62,538 nt of DNA from Deltaproteobacteria bacterium. Lineage in GTDB: Bacteria; Desulfobacterota; DSM-4660; Desulfatiglandales; B25-G16. The position numbers and the translations under genes were made by a program. Location: positions 4,083,917 to 4,146,454 of the forward strand of contig CP070673.1 of the NCBI GenBank assembly GCA_020351915.1, given 5' to 3'. Positions within the stretch are counted from its first letter, which is position 1; every line of letters begins with the position of its first letter. Positions 23,544-32,196 of the stretch are shown here, one piece after another. The notes below the pieces were generated by a model. The model searched no databases, had not been told where the DNA came from, and saw only the letters and a program-made list of their open reading frames with translations.

Positions 23544-24689
23544 ATGAGAAGGGTATATCTTGATCACAATGCCACTACTCCCTTGGATCCTAGAGTTTTT
23601 GAGGCTATGAAACCTTATCTAACGGACGCATTCGGTAATGCTTCGAGCCCTCATCACTACGGTCGACTCGCAAAGCAGGCGCTGGAACGGTCGCGGGTAA
23701 TAGCAGCCGAAGCCATAGCTGCTAGGCCAGAGGAGATCATTTTTACGAGCGGTGGAACAGAATCTGACAATCTCGCAATCCGCGGAATCGCCTATCACAG
23801 GGGTAAAGGCCATATTATCACCTCATCTGTCGAGCACCATGCTGTATTGAAGACATGCCAGGCCTTAGAAAGAGCTGGCTTCAGAACAACCTACCTTTCG
23901 GTAGATCGTCAGGGGAGAGTTGACCCCGATGAGGTCAAGAGGTCCATTCGAAAAGACACCGTCCTTATCAGCCTGATGTTTGCCAATAATGAAACTGGTG
24001 TTATGCAGCCGGTTGCAGAAATAAGCGGTATTGCTCGAGAAAATGGGATTCTATTTCATTGCGATGCTGTTCAGGGGATTGGAAAAAGCGCAATAGATGT
24101 AAGGGAAATGTGCATCGACCTGCTTTCGGTTTCCTCGCACAAAATATATGGCCCTCAAGGCATCGGTGGGCTCTACGTGAGGGATAGAACTGAGCTTTCT
24201 CCTATCATCGCAGGTGGTCATCATGAGAGGGGATTAAGGCCAGGTACTGAGAATATTGCGGCAATTGTGGGTTTCGCTCAGGCCTTAAAGATAGCGGTTG
24301 ATGAAATTGATACCTATCGGGTAACGGTTTCCTGTTTGCGTGACAAACTGGAATCGGAACTCTTAGATCGGATTGATCGGGTTGAGATCCATGGCGCTCA
24401 GGCCGAAAGGCTTCCTCACACCAGCTCGGTTGGCTTTTCCTCGGTTGAAGCCGAATCAATTCTCCTTCATTTAGACCTCAAAGGCATTGCAGCCTCTTCG
24501 GGTTCGGCTTGCACGACCGGTGATCCGGAACCTTCTCACGTATTATCGGCAATGGGAATCTCACCGGAACTTGCGCGTGGATCCATAAGGATCTCCTTAG
24601 GCAGAGAGAATACAGCGGAAGAAGTAGATTACACGGTTGGTGTTTTGGAAGCCGCGATAGCCCAGTTGAGAAGGATTTCTTCTCAATGA
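23544..24689 (+). CDS. nifS: Cysteine desulfurase (NifS/IscS)
   Basis: A 381-residue PLP enzyme giving persulfide sulfur from L-cysteine. The start MRRVYLDHNATTPLDPRV is diagnostic, the PLP lysine is Lys200 in SSHKIYGPQG, and the active cysteine is Cys323 in SSGSACTTGDPEPSHVL. The short loop around the cysteine and the length fit group I. It is coupled to the IscU-like scaffold. Together with Mrp they form a local Fe-S supply beside proteins that hold many clusters. Confidence 0.95.
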   Translation: MRRVYLDHNATTPLDPRVFEAMKPYLTDAFGNASSPHHYGRLAKQALERSRVIAAEAIAARPEEIIFTSGGTESDNLAIRGIAYHRGKGHIITSSVEHHAVLKTCQALERAGFRTTYLSVDRQGRVDPDEVKRSIRKDTVLISLMFANNETGVMQPVAEISGIARENGILFHCDAVQGIGKSAIDVREMCIDLLSVSSHKIYGPQGIGGLYVRDRTELSPIIAGGHHERGLRPGTENIAAIVGFAQALKIAVDEIDTYRVTVSCLRDKLESELLDRIDRVEIHGAQAERLPHTSSVGFSSVEAESILLHLDLKGIAASSGSACTTGDPEPSHVLSAMGISPELARGSIRISLGRENTAEEVDYTVGVLEAAIAQLRRISSQ

Positions 24690-24762
24690 AACGCGGCACT
24701 GAAAGAAGGCAGAAAGGAGCTGTCGAAGGATGAACATTGCACAATGGCTCTCAGACGAATAA

Positions 24763-25707
24763 TTAGGACCTTCCTGGCGGTTTTCTTAGATAGAAATTCT
24801 CGCCCTGATATTCGATTTGCACGAGAGTACCTTTTTTTAGGAGACTGGTTATTACGCCCCAATCTGCCCCCGCCTTTTTCAGGTATTCCTTGACAGCATG
24901 TTCTCTCATGGGGTGAACCGAGGTGATGCCAAGCAGATCCTCTTCGATATTACCACTGAAACCGAATTCACTTCCCCCGGCCCCGATGAGATATTCCACG
25001 TGAGGTAAGGTCTCCTTGAAGATCTGGTAAGCTTGATTAAGGACGCGGTCGCTCGCAGGCGTCACGCCCTTTACTGCCGGTGGTCTGGTCGGGATGGCAA
25101 TGTAGGATTTCTCTGGACGTAGTGAGGTCAAGAACTTAGCAATCCCTCTTATTTCCTCAACGCTGTCATTTTTTCCTTTAAGCAGCATGGTCTCGGTGAT
25201 TAACTCACCGCCAAAGTTGGCCCTGAATTCCAGCATTCCCTGTAGTATTGAGTTCAGATCCAGTGATCTGTGCGGCCTGTCAGATCTGATCCAGGCTTTC
25301 CTGCTGGCAGCATCAACTTTCAATGAAACAAGATCAGCCTTTTGCAGGTCTGCTCTCACATCCTCGATGGTGATGAGAGAGCCGTTCGTGATAACCGCGA
25401 TCTTTATGTTGAGTGGCTTGAGACGTTCAATATGCTCACCTAGGTTGATATCCAGGGTCGGCTCCCCATCAGGGACAAAACTCAAATAATCTATCTTTGT
25501 CTGCCTTTTTCTGAGCTGAGTAACCTTTTCTGCGACTTCCTGTGCCAAATCATCTGGGTGAAAAAATGCCCGTCGCTCACAGTTCAAGTGTTGTGTTTTC
25601 CCAATTTGGCAGTAGACACAGGAGTAGGTGCAAACCTTGGGGGGTATGTTGTTTATCCCCAAACTTTGACCCAATCGCCTTGAAGGAACTGGTCCGAATG
25701 CCCTCAT
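24763..25707 (-). CDS. Radical SAM protein (COG0731-like)
   Basis: A 314-residue radical SAM enzyme beginning MRAFGPVPSRRLGQSLGINN with the cluster motif CTYSCVYCQ (CxxxCxxC). A following segment, SFVPDGEPTLDINL, is the GExT-like SAM-binding motif, and ITNGSL follows. The N-terminus GPVPSRRLG is typical of the COG0731 Fe-S oxidoreductase group related to wyosine-forming enzymes but of unknown substrate in bacteria. The ATG at 25707 is preferred over an upstream in-frame start because the family begins there. The C-terminus adds a helix-turn-helix-like ~60 residues. It is convergent with nifS and divergent from the Fur gene. Confidence 0.85.
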   Translation of the reverse strand: MRAFGPVPSRRLGQSLGINNIPPKVCTYSCVYCQIGKTQHLNCERRAFFHPDDLAQEVAEKVTQLRKRQTKIDYLSFVPDGEPTLDINLGEHIERLKPLNIKIAVITNGSLITIEDVRADLQKADLVSLKVDAASRKAWIRSDRPHRSLDLNSILQGMLEFRANFGGELITETMLLKGKNDSVEEIRGIAKFLTSLRPEKSYIAIPTRPPAVKGVTPASDRVLNQAYQIFKETLPHVEYLIGAGGSEFGFSGNIEEDLLGITSVHPMREHAVKEYLKKAGADWGVITSLLKKGTLVQIEYQGENFYLRKPPGRS

Positions 25708-25918
25708 AATCTCTATCCATACATTGAGAATCAGTGGTAATCGTGTATGCCACAGATAACAGAGATACATGGCTCTGTCAATGGTAACACGTGCTAACGG
25801 ATGGTATGTTTTTGTTGATCAAGGAGATCCGTTTCCTCCTTGCAAATAATATCCTTAAGCTTAATAAATTTACTGAAAATAGTTGACAGTGGGAGAGAAA
25901 AGTGGTTTGGGTTTTGAT

Positions 25919-26356
25919 ATGAGAATGAGAAACATTCGCAAAAACAAGAAAGAATTTTCAGGTAGGCCAGTAACATCTCAGCGCAAGTTACTCTTAAGCC
26001 TAATTAAGAAAGCAGGTGGACATATCAGCGCCAAGGAACTGTATGGGCGGGCCAGCAGGAAAAATGAGTCTATAAGCCTGGCTACAGTGTATCGCACCCT
26101 GCAACTGTTCAAGGAGTTGGGTCTGGTCCAGGAGAGGAGACTAGGGCAGGTATACTGTCATTATGAGGTGAAGGAATCGACTGATCATCAGCATCTGGTG
26201 TGCAGGTCTTGCGGTAAGGTTACAGAGTTTGAGAGCCTGCCAATTCGAAAACTCGTGGAGAGGGTAGGTCGGGATCATGGCTTTAATATTTCAAAAATTG
26301 AGTTATATATGGAGGGAAATTGCCAACAGTGCAACAGAGAACAAGACCAGTTCTAA
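25919..26356 (+). CDS. Fur-family metalloregulator (Fur/PerR/Zur)
   Basis: A ~145-residue regulator with a winged helix (SAKELYGRASRKNESISLATVYRTLQ, where SLATVYRTL is diagnostic) and a metal-binding C-terminal domain. It has HxHxVC-type ligands (DHQHLVCRSCGK) and a second CxxC (GNCQQCN) that form the structural zinc site. Whether it senses Fe, Zn or peroxide is not clear. Start candidates are ATG 25919 or 25925; a TTG at 25883 is less likely. It stands upstream of a zinc-ribbon protein and a 10-TM metal exporter, so control of metal homeostasis is a fair inference. Confidence 0.92.
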   Translation: MRMRNIRKNKKEFSGRPVTSQRKLLLSLIKKAGGHISAKELYGRASRKNESISLATVYRTLQLFKELGLVQERRLGQVYCHYEVKESTDHQHLVCRSCGKVTEFESLPIRKLVERVGRDHGFNISKIELYMEGNCQQCNREQDQF

Positions 26357-26543
26357 AACCGCTTGGAAAAGAAGTGGAAGCATTATCGCAGAGGATTGGG
26401 GGGGGGGTCTTAAGAAGAATCTATAGTTTTTGTTGAAGAAAAGGGAGATCAGAGAAACCCGGCAATCTTGTCTGGGTTGACACATCTCCTGTTCATAATT
26501 ACATAATAACTGTTGTACAATAATCGGAGAGGAGGCGATTAGG

Positions 26544-26741
26544 ATGCCGAGAGGAGATGGCACGGGACCTGCCGGAAGGGGCCCGGGAACCAGAAGAGGC
26601 CTTGGACGCGGTGGTAGCCGTGGACTCGGAGCAGGGGGAGAATGCGCTTGCCCAAATTGTGGTTTCAAGGTTGCCCATCAGCAGGGCTCTCCGTGTTATG
26701 AGGTTCAGTGCCCCAAATGTGGGACACCAATGACCAGGTAA
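26544..26741 (+). CDS. DUF5320-like protein with C-terminal zinc ribbon
   Basis: 65 residues. The opening MPRGDGTGPAGRGPGTRRGL is DUF5320-like and a Gly/Arg-rich stretch follows. The end forms a zinc ribbon with CACPNCG and CPKCGTPMTR knuckles. GGAGAGGAGGCGAT upstream of the ATG is a strong ribosome site. This links the Gly-rich small proteins of the sigma-54 cluster to a metal-binding ribbon. The hairpin at 26764-26798 terminates the transcript just after it. Confidence 0.78.
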   Translation: MPRGDGTGPAGRGPGTRRGLGRGGSRGLGAGGECACPNCGFKVAHQQGSPCYEVQCPKCGTPMTR

Positions 26742-26763
26742 TGACAAATATCCGGAACAAATC

Positions 26764-26798
26764 GGCCGTTCCATTTTTGATTCAAGGAATGGCCTTTT
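26764..26798 (+). terminator. Rho-independent terminator after the zinc-ribbon gene
   Basis: Arms GGCCGTTCC (26764-26772) and GGAATGGCC (26786-26794) pair over 9 bp with one G-T, followed by TTTTC. It lies 23 bases after the stop at 26741. Confidence 0.7.
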
Positions 26799-26815
26799 CA
26801 TAGAAGAGGCTTGAC

Positions 26816-26992
26816 ATGGGCAAAGTGGTACTTGAAATCTTACATGAAGAGATTATGAAGATGGAGGCCATACTCATGGACGATGATGCTGAGGAGGCAC
26901 TACGGTTTTTTAAAGAAGTCCTAGAGCCAAAGATCAGGGCGAGAAGATTAAACGAACTGGATATGGGCAAATCCATGAGTATTATGACATGA
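26816..26992 (+). CDS. Small hypothetical protein, 58 aa
   Basis: An uninterrupted frame of 58 codons (MGKVVLEILHEEIMKMEAIL to MGKSMSIMT). It is predicted fully helical, with acidic DDDAEEALRFF followed by a basic segment. I do not recognise a family. It starts 22 bases after a terminator hairpin and is followed by a coiled-coil protein and a metal exporter on the same strand. It may be the first gene of that transcript. Confidence 0.5.
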   Translation: MGKVVLEILHEEIMKMEAILMDDDAEEALRFFKEVLEPKIRARRLNELDMGKSMSIMT

Positions 26993-27055
26993 GGGGTATA
27001 AGGGTGGATGCAGGAGAAGAACACGACCCTTTTTCGTTTGAAGGGTCTCTTGGCT

Positions 27056-27247
27056 ATGGGCAAAGAGGAAGATCTAGAAAGAGAGATAGATGAGCTTAAG
27101 GCAGAATTGAAGGATCGAGAAGATTCCCTTCCAGCTCATTCTGTCCGTCCAGAACAGATGTTAGTCATTGAGGATTTAGAGGCAGTTATCGAGGATAAAG
27201 AGAAGGAACTGAACAAGCTGCGAAAAAGAAGTCGAGATCCCAAATAG
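27056..27247 (+). CDS. Small acidic coiled-coil protein
   Basis: 63 residues from ATG 27056 (MGKEEDLEREIDELKAELKD), with a heptad-rich start. A turn containing LPAHSVRPEQM follows, then a second helix (DLEAVIEDKEKELNKLRKR). This two-helix pattern with the LPAHS-x-(K/R)P motif occurs in many small proteins annotated only as hypothetical. An alternative ATG at 27008 adds 16 residues and has a closer AGGGTGG ribosome site, but lies in a region that can form a GACCCTT/AAGGGTC hairpin. It precedes the exporter gene by 14 bases. Confidence 0.65.
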   Translation: MGKEEDLEREIDELKAELKDREDSLPAHSVRPEQMLVIEDLEAVIEDKEKELNKLRKRSRDPK

Positions 27248-27261
27248 ACCAGGGAGTGCAG

Positions 27262-28290
27262 ATGATCATAGAAACCCTTCAACACGCCTTAATGATTACC
27301 GGTTTTGTCTTTGTAATGATGCTCATAATAGAGTATGTCAATGTTCAGACCAAAGGGGATTGGCAAAATTCACTACAAAAGTCAAGATGGAGTCAATATC
27401 TTTTGTCAGCCTTCCTTGGTGCCACACCTGGTTGTCTCGGTGCATTCACGGTTGTTGCCCTCTATTCCCACAATGTAGTAAAGTTTGGTGCATTGGTGAC
27501 CGTGATGATCGCAACCAGTGGGGATGAGGCCTATGTAATGCTCTCGATGTTTCCGGGAAAGGCACTTCTTATATTTGTAATTCTATTTGTATTCGGAATC
27601 GTGGCGGGCTTTGTAACCGATATCCTATTCAAACCTGACTCTGTTCTGATAGCAAAGCTGAATCGTCAGTTGCAATTTCATGATGAGAATGAGTGCACCT
27701 GTTTTCCACGGCATGAGATAGTAAGTCAACTGAAGAATCTTACCCTCCAGCGCGGACTGTTAATAATCGTCTTGGTGTTATTTATTACTGGGTTAACGTT
27801 TAATCGATTAGGGCCAACAGAATGGAACTGGATCAAGATAACGCTGCTCATAGCCTCTCTGTTTGCTCTTTTTATAGTCTCCACTGTTCCGGAACATTTC
27901 CTGGAAAAGCATCTCTGGGAACATATAGTGAAGGTTCATATCCCAAGGGTATTTCTGTGGACATTTGGCGCTTTGTTGGTAATGCATCTTTTAATAAGTT
28001 ACTTAGAGTTGGGCAGCTGGATTAAGGCAAATTATCTGACAGTTATGTTGATTGCGTGTCTTATCGGACTTATTCCGGAATCTGGCCCACATATGATATT
28101 TGTAACCCTGTTTGCACAAGGGGCAATCCCCTTTGGTATTCTTTTGGCTAGCTCTGTTGTTCAGGATGGTCATGGAATGCTCCCATTACTGGCAGAATCA
28201 AAGAGAAGTTTTGTTTTCGTGAAGATTATTAAATTTGCCGTGGGACTACTGGTAGGACTGGTCTTTTATTTGGCAGGGATCTGGCGATAG
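27262..28290 (+). CDS. 10-TM heavy-metal/manganese exporter-like protein (ArsP_2 family)
   Basis: A 342-residue polytopic membrane protein with about ten hydrophobic segments in two halves. Signature motifs are GATPGCLGAFTVVALYSHNV in the first half and GLIPESGPHMIFVTLFAQGA in the second, an inverted-repeat pair typical of the putative heavy-metal exporter group. A cytoplasmic loop holds ENECTCFPRHE, a possible metal ligand. The ATG at 27262 is supported by GGGAG 5 bases upstream. Substrate is not known. The Fur-family gene upstream and the zinc-ribbon protein suggest a divalent metal. Confidence 0.75.
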   Translation: MIIETLQHALMITGFVFVMMLIIEYVNVQTKGDWQNSLQKSRWSQYLLSAFLGATPGCLGAFTVVALYSHNVVKFGALVTVMIATSGDEAYVMLSMFPGKALLIFVILFVFGIVAGFVTDILFKPDSVLIAKLNRQLQFHDENECTCFPRHEIVSQLKNLTLQRGLLIIVLVLFITGLTFNRLGPTEWNWIKITLLIASLFALFIVSTVPEHFLEKHLWEHIVKVHIPRVFLWTFGALLVMHLLISYLELGSWIKANYLTVMLIACLIGLIPESGPHMIFVTLFAQGAIPFGILLASSVVQDGHGMLPLLAESKRSFVFVKIIKFAVGLLVGLVFYLAGIWR

Positions 28291-28375
28291 ATAGCGCCTT
28301 GTGATAACCAACTGAAAGCGGAAACGGATTGATAATCCTTTACTCATGGTAGCCCCTTGATACACTGATTCTTAA

Positions 28376-28508
28376 CAGGCTGTTGCCGAAATCCCTTTTC
28401 ACTTGGTCTAAAAGGTTTTTTTCCCGACTTGTCGGGATTCGCCAAGATTTCTTGGGAAAACACTTTTTAATGACCGCTCAAAGGAATTTCCGTTTGGGCA
28501 ACGGCCTG
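28376..28508. repeat. MITE-like palindromic element, family 1 copy A
   Basis: 133 bases with imperfect terminal inverted repeats: CAGGCTGTTGCCGAAATCCC at the left, matched by a GGAATTTC...GGGCAACGGCCTG right end. Both sides are flanked by TTAA (28372-28375 and 28509-28512), which may be a target duplication or an extension of the repeats. The interior contains TCCCGACTTGTCGGGA. Both ends closely match copy B at 39250-39445. No coding capacity. Confidence 0.75.
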
Positions 28509-28540
28509 TTAAGTTGCAATAACTCAAGAGAGCTGATTTT

Positions 28541-29512
28541 ATGAAGACTTTAGCTCTTTTTTCGGGTGGCCTGGATAGCATTTTGGCTGTTAAACTCATC
28601 CAGGAGCAAGGGCTTGATGTTGTTGGCATCTGTTTTGAGTCCCCTTTTTTCTCCTCAGACAAGGCTGCCCGGTCTGCACCCTATATTGGGCTTTCTCTCA
28701 AGGTCGTGGACATCACGGATAGGCTCATCCAGATAGTGCTTAACCCAAGGCACGGCTATGGAAAAGGCTTAAATCCGTGTATCGATTGCCATGAGCTGAT
28801 GTTCAAGATAGTGGGTGAGATGTTGAAAGATGAAAAGGCGGATTTTATCATAAGTGGAGAGGTCGTAGGCCAACGCCCTATGTCGCAGAACCTACGATCC
28901 CTTTCCACTATCTCTCATGGGTCGGGGTTCAAAGATCTTATCCTCAGGCCCCTTTCAGCAAAACGATTGCCGGAAACCCTTCCTGAAAGGAAAGGCTGGG
29001 TGATGAGAGAGAGGCTATTAGGGCTTTCAGGGCGTTCTCGGCAGCCGCAGATTGAATTGGCCAAGAAATTTGGTATAGAAGACTACCCGGCTCCTGCTGG
29101 GGGATGTCTTCTAACTGAAAAGGTGTTTTCCCGCCGTCTCAAAGACCTCCTATCTTCAAACCCGGATTTCTCAAGGGGAGATGTAGAACTTCTGAAGTGG
29201 GGAAGACATTTTAGGCTGAGCGAAAACGCGAAGATCGTGGTGGGCCGAAACCAGAAAGAAAATGAGGTGATTAGCTCCTTGAGAAAGGAAGCAGATACGA
29301 TGTTTCGAGTTGAGTCATTTCCCGGACCCACCGTTGTGGCAACCGGGAATCTCTCTATGGAAGGCATAGAGTTGGCTGCCGCCATAACGGTGGCTTACAG
29401 TGATACCCCTTCTGATCAATCAGAAAGTGTCCGGGTAACAAGAGGTTGTAATGACTGGTCTGTTTTGGCAATAAAGAGAGGAAAGACTGATTTCTATCGC
29501 TTCATGATATGA
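28541..29512 (+). CDS. PP-loop tRNA-thiolation-like protein (MnmA/ThiI-related)
   Basis: 323 residues. The N-terminal adenylation domain carries the PP-loop SGGLDSILA (residues 8-16). NPCIDCHE (Cys80, Cys83) follows, and a conserved AGGCLLTEK holds Cys189, together the cysteines used for sulfur transfer or a cluster in tRNA thiolases. The C-terminal ~100 residues (FPGPTVVATG, VTRGCNDWSVLAIK) form a separate domain. Proteins of this type are annotated as MnmA-like or ThiI-like; the modified nucleotide is not established. It begins 33 bases after a mobile repeat. Confidence 0.78.
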   Translation: MKTLALFSGGLDSILAVKLIQEQGLDVVGICFESPFFSSDKAARSAPYIGLSLKVVDITDRLIQIVLNPRHGYGKGLNPCIDCHELMFKIVGEMLKDEKADFIISGEVVGQRPMSQNLRSLSTISHGSGFKDLILRPLSAKRLPETLPERKGWVMRERLLGLSGRSRQPQIELAKKFGIEDYPAPAGGCLLTEKVFSRRLKDLLSSNPDFSRGDVELLKWGRHFRLSENAKIVVGRNQKENEVISSLRKEADTMFRVESFPGPTVVATGNLSMEGIELAAAITVAYSDTPSDQSESVRVTRGCNDWSVLAIKRGKTDFYRFMI

Positions 29513-29571
29513 GGTAATAGTTGTCGATTATCTGTTGTTGTGACTCTAAAATCTGCAGTTTTAGCTCTCCC

Positions 29572-30423
29572 CTACTTCTTCAATAACTTGTGAAAGAATG
29601 ATTTTTTTTGGAGCTCTTCTAACCTTTTATTTTTTCCCGCCAACTCTGTTTCTCTTTTTTCTATTGAAACCGCAGTCTTTTCAATGAATTCCGCGATTTT
29701 CCGTTCCTCCACCGATAGGCTGAGCAATTTGATTTTATCCTTCCTATTCAGATTTTGTTTATCAAGGATCTTAATATCTGCCTTGATCTCCCTATGTTCC
29801 TGCGTTTTCGCGGAAAGCGCCTTTTTTTGCGTTTGCAGGAAGGCAACATCATCTCTGATGCTCTGAATCAAGGCATCTTCCGATTCCATGGTAAAGAAAA
29901 GATAGCCAAAACCGATAAGAGCGACCGTTAGCGCCGCGAGAATAACCTTCCGTGGAACGGGGGCGAAAGGGGAAAGGTAATAGAGCGCTGATGCTACTTT
30001 CCCTCCCTGGCCTGCAATTCTGTCAGTAATTGAGTATCCCGAAACCTTACCACTAACAGTCTGCGAGATATCTTGGACACTAGTTCTTAACTCGATGATT
30101 TCTGTGGTTAATTCACGACCCAGATCTCCGCCTCGGCATTTTTCTTGAACATCACTTTTACCTCTTCTGAGCGTTTTAGCAATACCTTTAATCCTTGATA
30201 ACGAACTATCCAGTTCTGGTGTTTCTGGGAACTTTCCTGGAAATTTCTTCTTAAGGGAGACGATATCTGTTTCGAGTTTCTTGAGATAGGCTCCTATATA
30301 CCCTGAAAATCTCCTAAGCACCCCTTCTTCACATACAAATTCACTGGCACCATCGAGCATAATACCAATGTTCTGGATTGCCTTGATTGTCTTTTCAATA
30401 TTCTGGAGGTCACTATCTGGCAT
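29572..30423 (-). CDS. Hypothetical coiled-coil membrane protein
   Basis: 283 residues, family not recognised. An N-terminal helical domain (residues 1-165) is followed by a single transmembrane segment at ~167-186 (KVILAALTVALIGFGYLFF). A long charged C-terminal coiled coil follows (KTQEHREIKADIKILDKQ, KRETELAGKNKRLEELQKK). The layout suggests a membrane-anchored scaffold or sensor-like adaptor. It lies 8 bases downstream of the UDP-glucose pyrophosphorylase gene on the same strand and is almost certainly co-transcribed with it, which hints at an envelope-polysaccharide context. Confidence 0.65.
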   Translation of the reverse strand: MPDSDLQNIEKTIKAIQNIGIMLDGASEFVCEEGVLRRFSGYIGAYLKKLETDIVSLKKKFPGKFPETPELDSSLSRIKGIAKTLRRGKSDVQEKCRGGDLGRELTTEIIELRTSVQDISQTVSGKVSGYSITDRIAGQGGKVASALYYLSPFAPVPRKVILAALTVALIGFGYLFFTMESEDALIQSIRDDVAFLQTQKKALSAKTQEHREIKADIKILDKQNLNRKDKIKLLSLSVEERKIAEFIEKTAVSIEKRETELAGKNKRLEELQKKSFFHKLLKK

Positions 30424-30431
30424 GATGTATT

Positions 30432-31880
30432 TTATGTCAAATTTTGGTCAAAAAGTAAATCTTTATCAATTAGTGTGCCTTCAGGGATTGAAACCCGTTT
30501 TGACAAAGGATTGGTAATAGTCACATCTCCCTTTATCATAATTCCCCTCCCAAAGTAAACATTTCCCTCCACTTTAAGCGACTTGCAGTCAACCAGTGAG
30601 GGGACACCATGGGGAAATCTTTCCTGCAATTGGTCTATCTTTCTGTAGTACCTATCATCGAGATCGATCTTTATATCCCCAAGTCGCCTTTGAGGGTTTT
30701 GTATAACCCTGCTGTCTTCTGTCATCACATAGCAATCCGACATGAGTGCAACAAGGTCTTGGCACCTTTTGACGGGAGCAAATCGTGTCTTTGGTACCTT
30801 TACAGCTGCGGCCCTTTCAAAAATCGAGATAGCAGATCCCATAGCCGTTTCAATTTGGTAAACCTCGGGGGATGAGTCATCTCTAGGATTAATTCTCTTC
30901 GGATTGACAATGACCGGTAGTTTAAAAATGTTTCCAGGTTCTTTTAACTGGTCTTTTAGAAATACGAGATTGACCCATATATTATTTGTATTGAAATACT
31001 TATACACCTGTATGTCCTGAAACTCCTCTATCTCTTCCTCAGGACACTGGGCTATCTCTCTGAGAACGAGTCCGCCAGTCTGCCGCAGCCGGGCTATGTG
31101 CCCGCCCTTGATGTCTGCTTTTGTTTTCTCCGCAACCTCCATCATAAAAGGAAAGTCCTTGGAGACTAGGTAGCCGAGTGCTGCTACATTCATTGTGCCC
31201 CCGAGGTTGTCGGAGTTGGAGATAAAGGCGTATTGATAGCCTCTCATAATCAGCTTGTTCAGCATGCCAGAGGTGATCAATGCACAATAGATGTCCCCGT
31301 GCCCAGGGGGATTCCACTCCAAATCTGGGTCCATAGGCCAAACTACAGGGCTGAGGTCATGTTTGAGGACCTTTGGAAATTTATCCTGCAGAAAGGACAG
31401 GGGAATGTCAGAGCTTAGTTCGGGGTATCTCTCAAGAAATTTTGTGCTATCCTCATCAGTACTAAAACTGTTCATGAGTACCAGAGGTATGTCTGTTTCA
31501 TGTTCTTTTCTGAGGCTCAAAACCTGTCTCGCAATAATGTCGAGAAAGTTGTATTCATCCTTTACCTTAATAAGGGACTTGGCCTTTGACAGGCCCATAC
31601 TCGTTCCCAAGCCCCCGTTTAGTTTGATTATTACCGCCTCCTTAAGTGCCCGAACTCCCTCTTCGGTGAACCTGCCTAGCGTCTCCAAATCAGCTATCTC
31701 ATCTTTTCCAACCGGAGCAATGTCGTCTCTGGATATGAACCCCCTTTCGCCACTCAGAAGCTTCCCATAGTAAAACTTAAAGGTATCGATAATGAGAAGA
31801 GGTATACCCTCATCTGACATCTTTCTTGCAAAAGGGAGAAATCTTTTCTCCAGCTCTGGCTGGCTCATTTCGGCTTGCAT
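30432..31880 (-). CDS. UTP-glucose-1-phosphate uridylyltransferase, eukaryotic-type (UDPGP family)
   Basis: 482 residues of the UGP2-like UDPGP family, not the short bacterial GalU type. The nucleotide-binding loop is IIKLNGGLGTSMGLSKAKSL, with MNSFSTDEDS, WNPPGHGDIY, SNSDNLGG and NTNNIWVNL following in family order, and a C-terminal left-handed beta-helix-like region. It makes UDP-glucose from UTP and glucose-1-phosphate for glycans. The ATG at 31880 is used; a TTG five codons upstream and an ATG four codons downstream are alternatives, none with a strong ribosome site. Confidence 0.9.
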   Translation of the reverse strand: MQAEMSQPELEKRFLPFARKMSDEGIPLLIIDTFKFYYGKLLSGERGFISRDDIAPVGKDEIADLETLGRFTEEGVRALKEAVIIKLNGGLGTSMGLSKAKSLIKVKDEYNFLDIIARQVLSLRKEHETDIPLVLMNSFSTDEDSTKFLERYPELSSDIPLSFLQDKFPKVLKHDLSPVVWPMDPDLEWNPPGHGDIYCALITSGMLNKLIMRGYQYAFISNSDNLGGTMNVAALGYLVSKDFPFMMEVAEKTKADIKGGHIARLRQTGGLVLREIAQCPEEEIEEFQDIQVYKYFNTNNIWVNLVFLKDQLKEPGNIFKLPVIVNPKRINPRDDSSPEVYQIETAMGSAISIFERAAAVKVPKTRFAPVKRCQDLVALMSDCYVMTEDSRVIQNPQRRLGDIKIDLDDRYYRKIDQLQERFPHGVPSLVDCKSLKVEGNVYFGRGIMIKGDVTITNPLSKRVSIPEGTLIDKDLLFDQNLT

Positions 31881-32196
31881 ATTCTTTGTTATCAAACAAA
31901 ATTTTCTAAGACCTTATAAGAAACAAAAGTCAATATCAATAGTAAATAATCTGGAGCTCATAAATTCTTTGGTGAGTCTATCAGTTCCAGGCAGTGAGGG
32001 GTATTGGGCTATCAAGTAGGCGCAAAAAAGGTTTTGGATGACATGGATCAATATGAGCCCAAGAATAACGATTCCATAGTATCTTATCGGATCAATCGTC
32101 CAGGAGCATAATTGTTTTGACAACCATGCATCATTTAGCTATCTTTCCACAAGTAGTACAAAATCTGTTTGCGAGGAAAAGAGTAGCCAGGAGACC
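31881..32196. other. Divergent spacer with a possible small hydrophobic ORF
   Basis: Between the divergent pyrophosphorylase and polyprenyl synthase genes. A minus-strand frame (31914-32123) encodes 69 residues with one hydrophobic segment (YYGIVILGLILIHVIQNLF) but lacks a ribosome site and family match. I do not call it a gene. Promoters for both flanking genes should lie here. Confidence 0.35.

Noticed and set aside
25883-25912. TTGACA at 25883 as the -35 of the Fur gene
   Set aside because: No acceptable -10 hexamer lies 15-19 bases downstream, and the predicted start would be nearly at the start codon.
26476-26510. TTGACA at 26476 with a -10 before the zinc-ribbon gene
   Set aside because: At 16-18 bases spacing the best hexamer matches only three of six bases, so it is too weak to list.
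31914-32123. 69-codon minus-strand frame with a hydrophobic segment
   Set aside because: One plausible membrane helix but no ribosome site, no family match and a position in a divergent promoter region.
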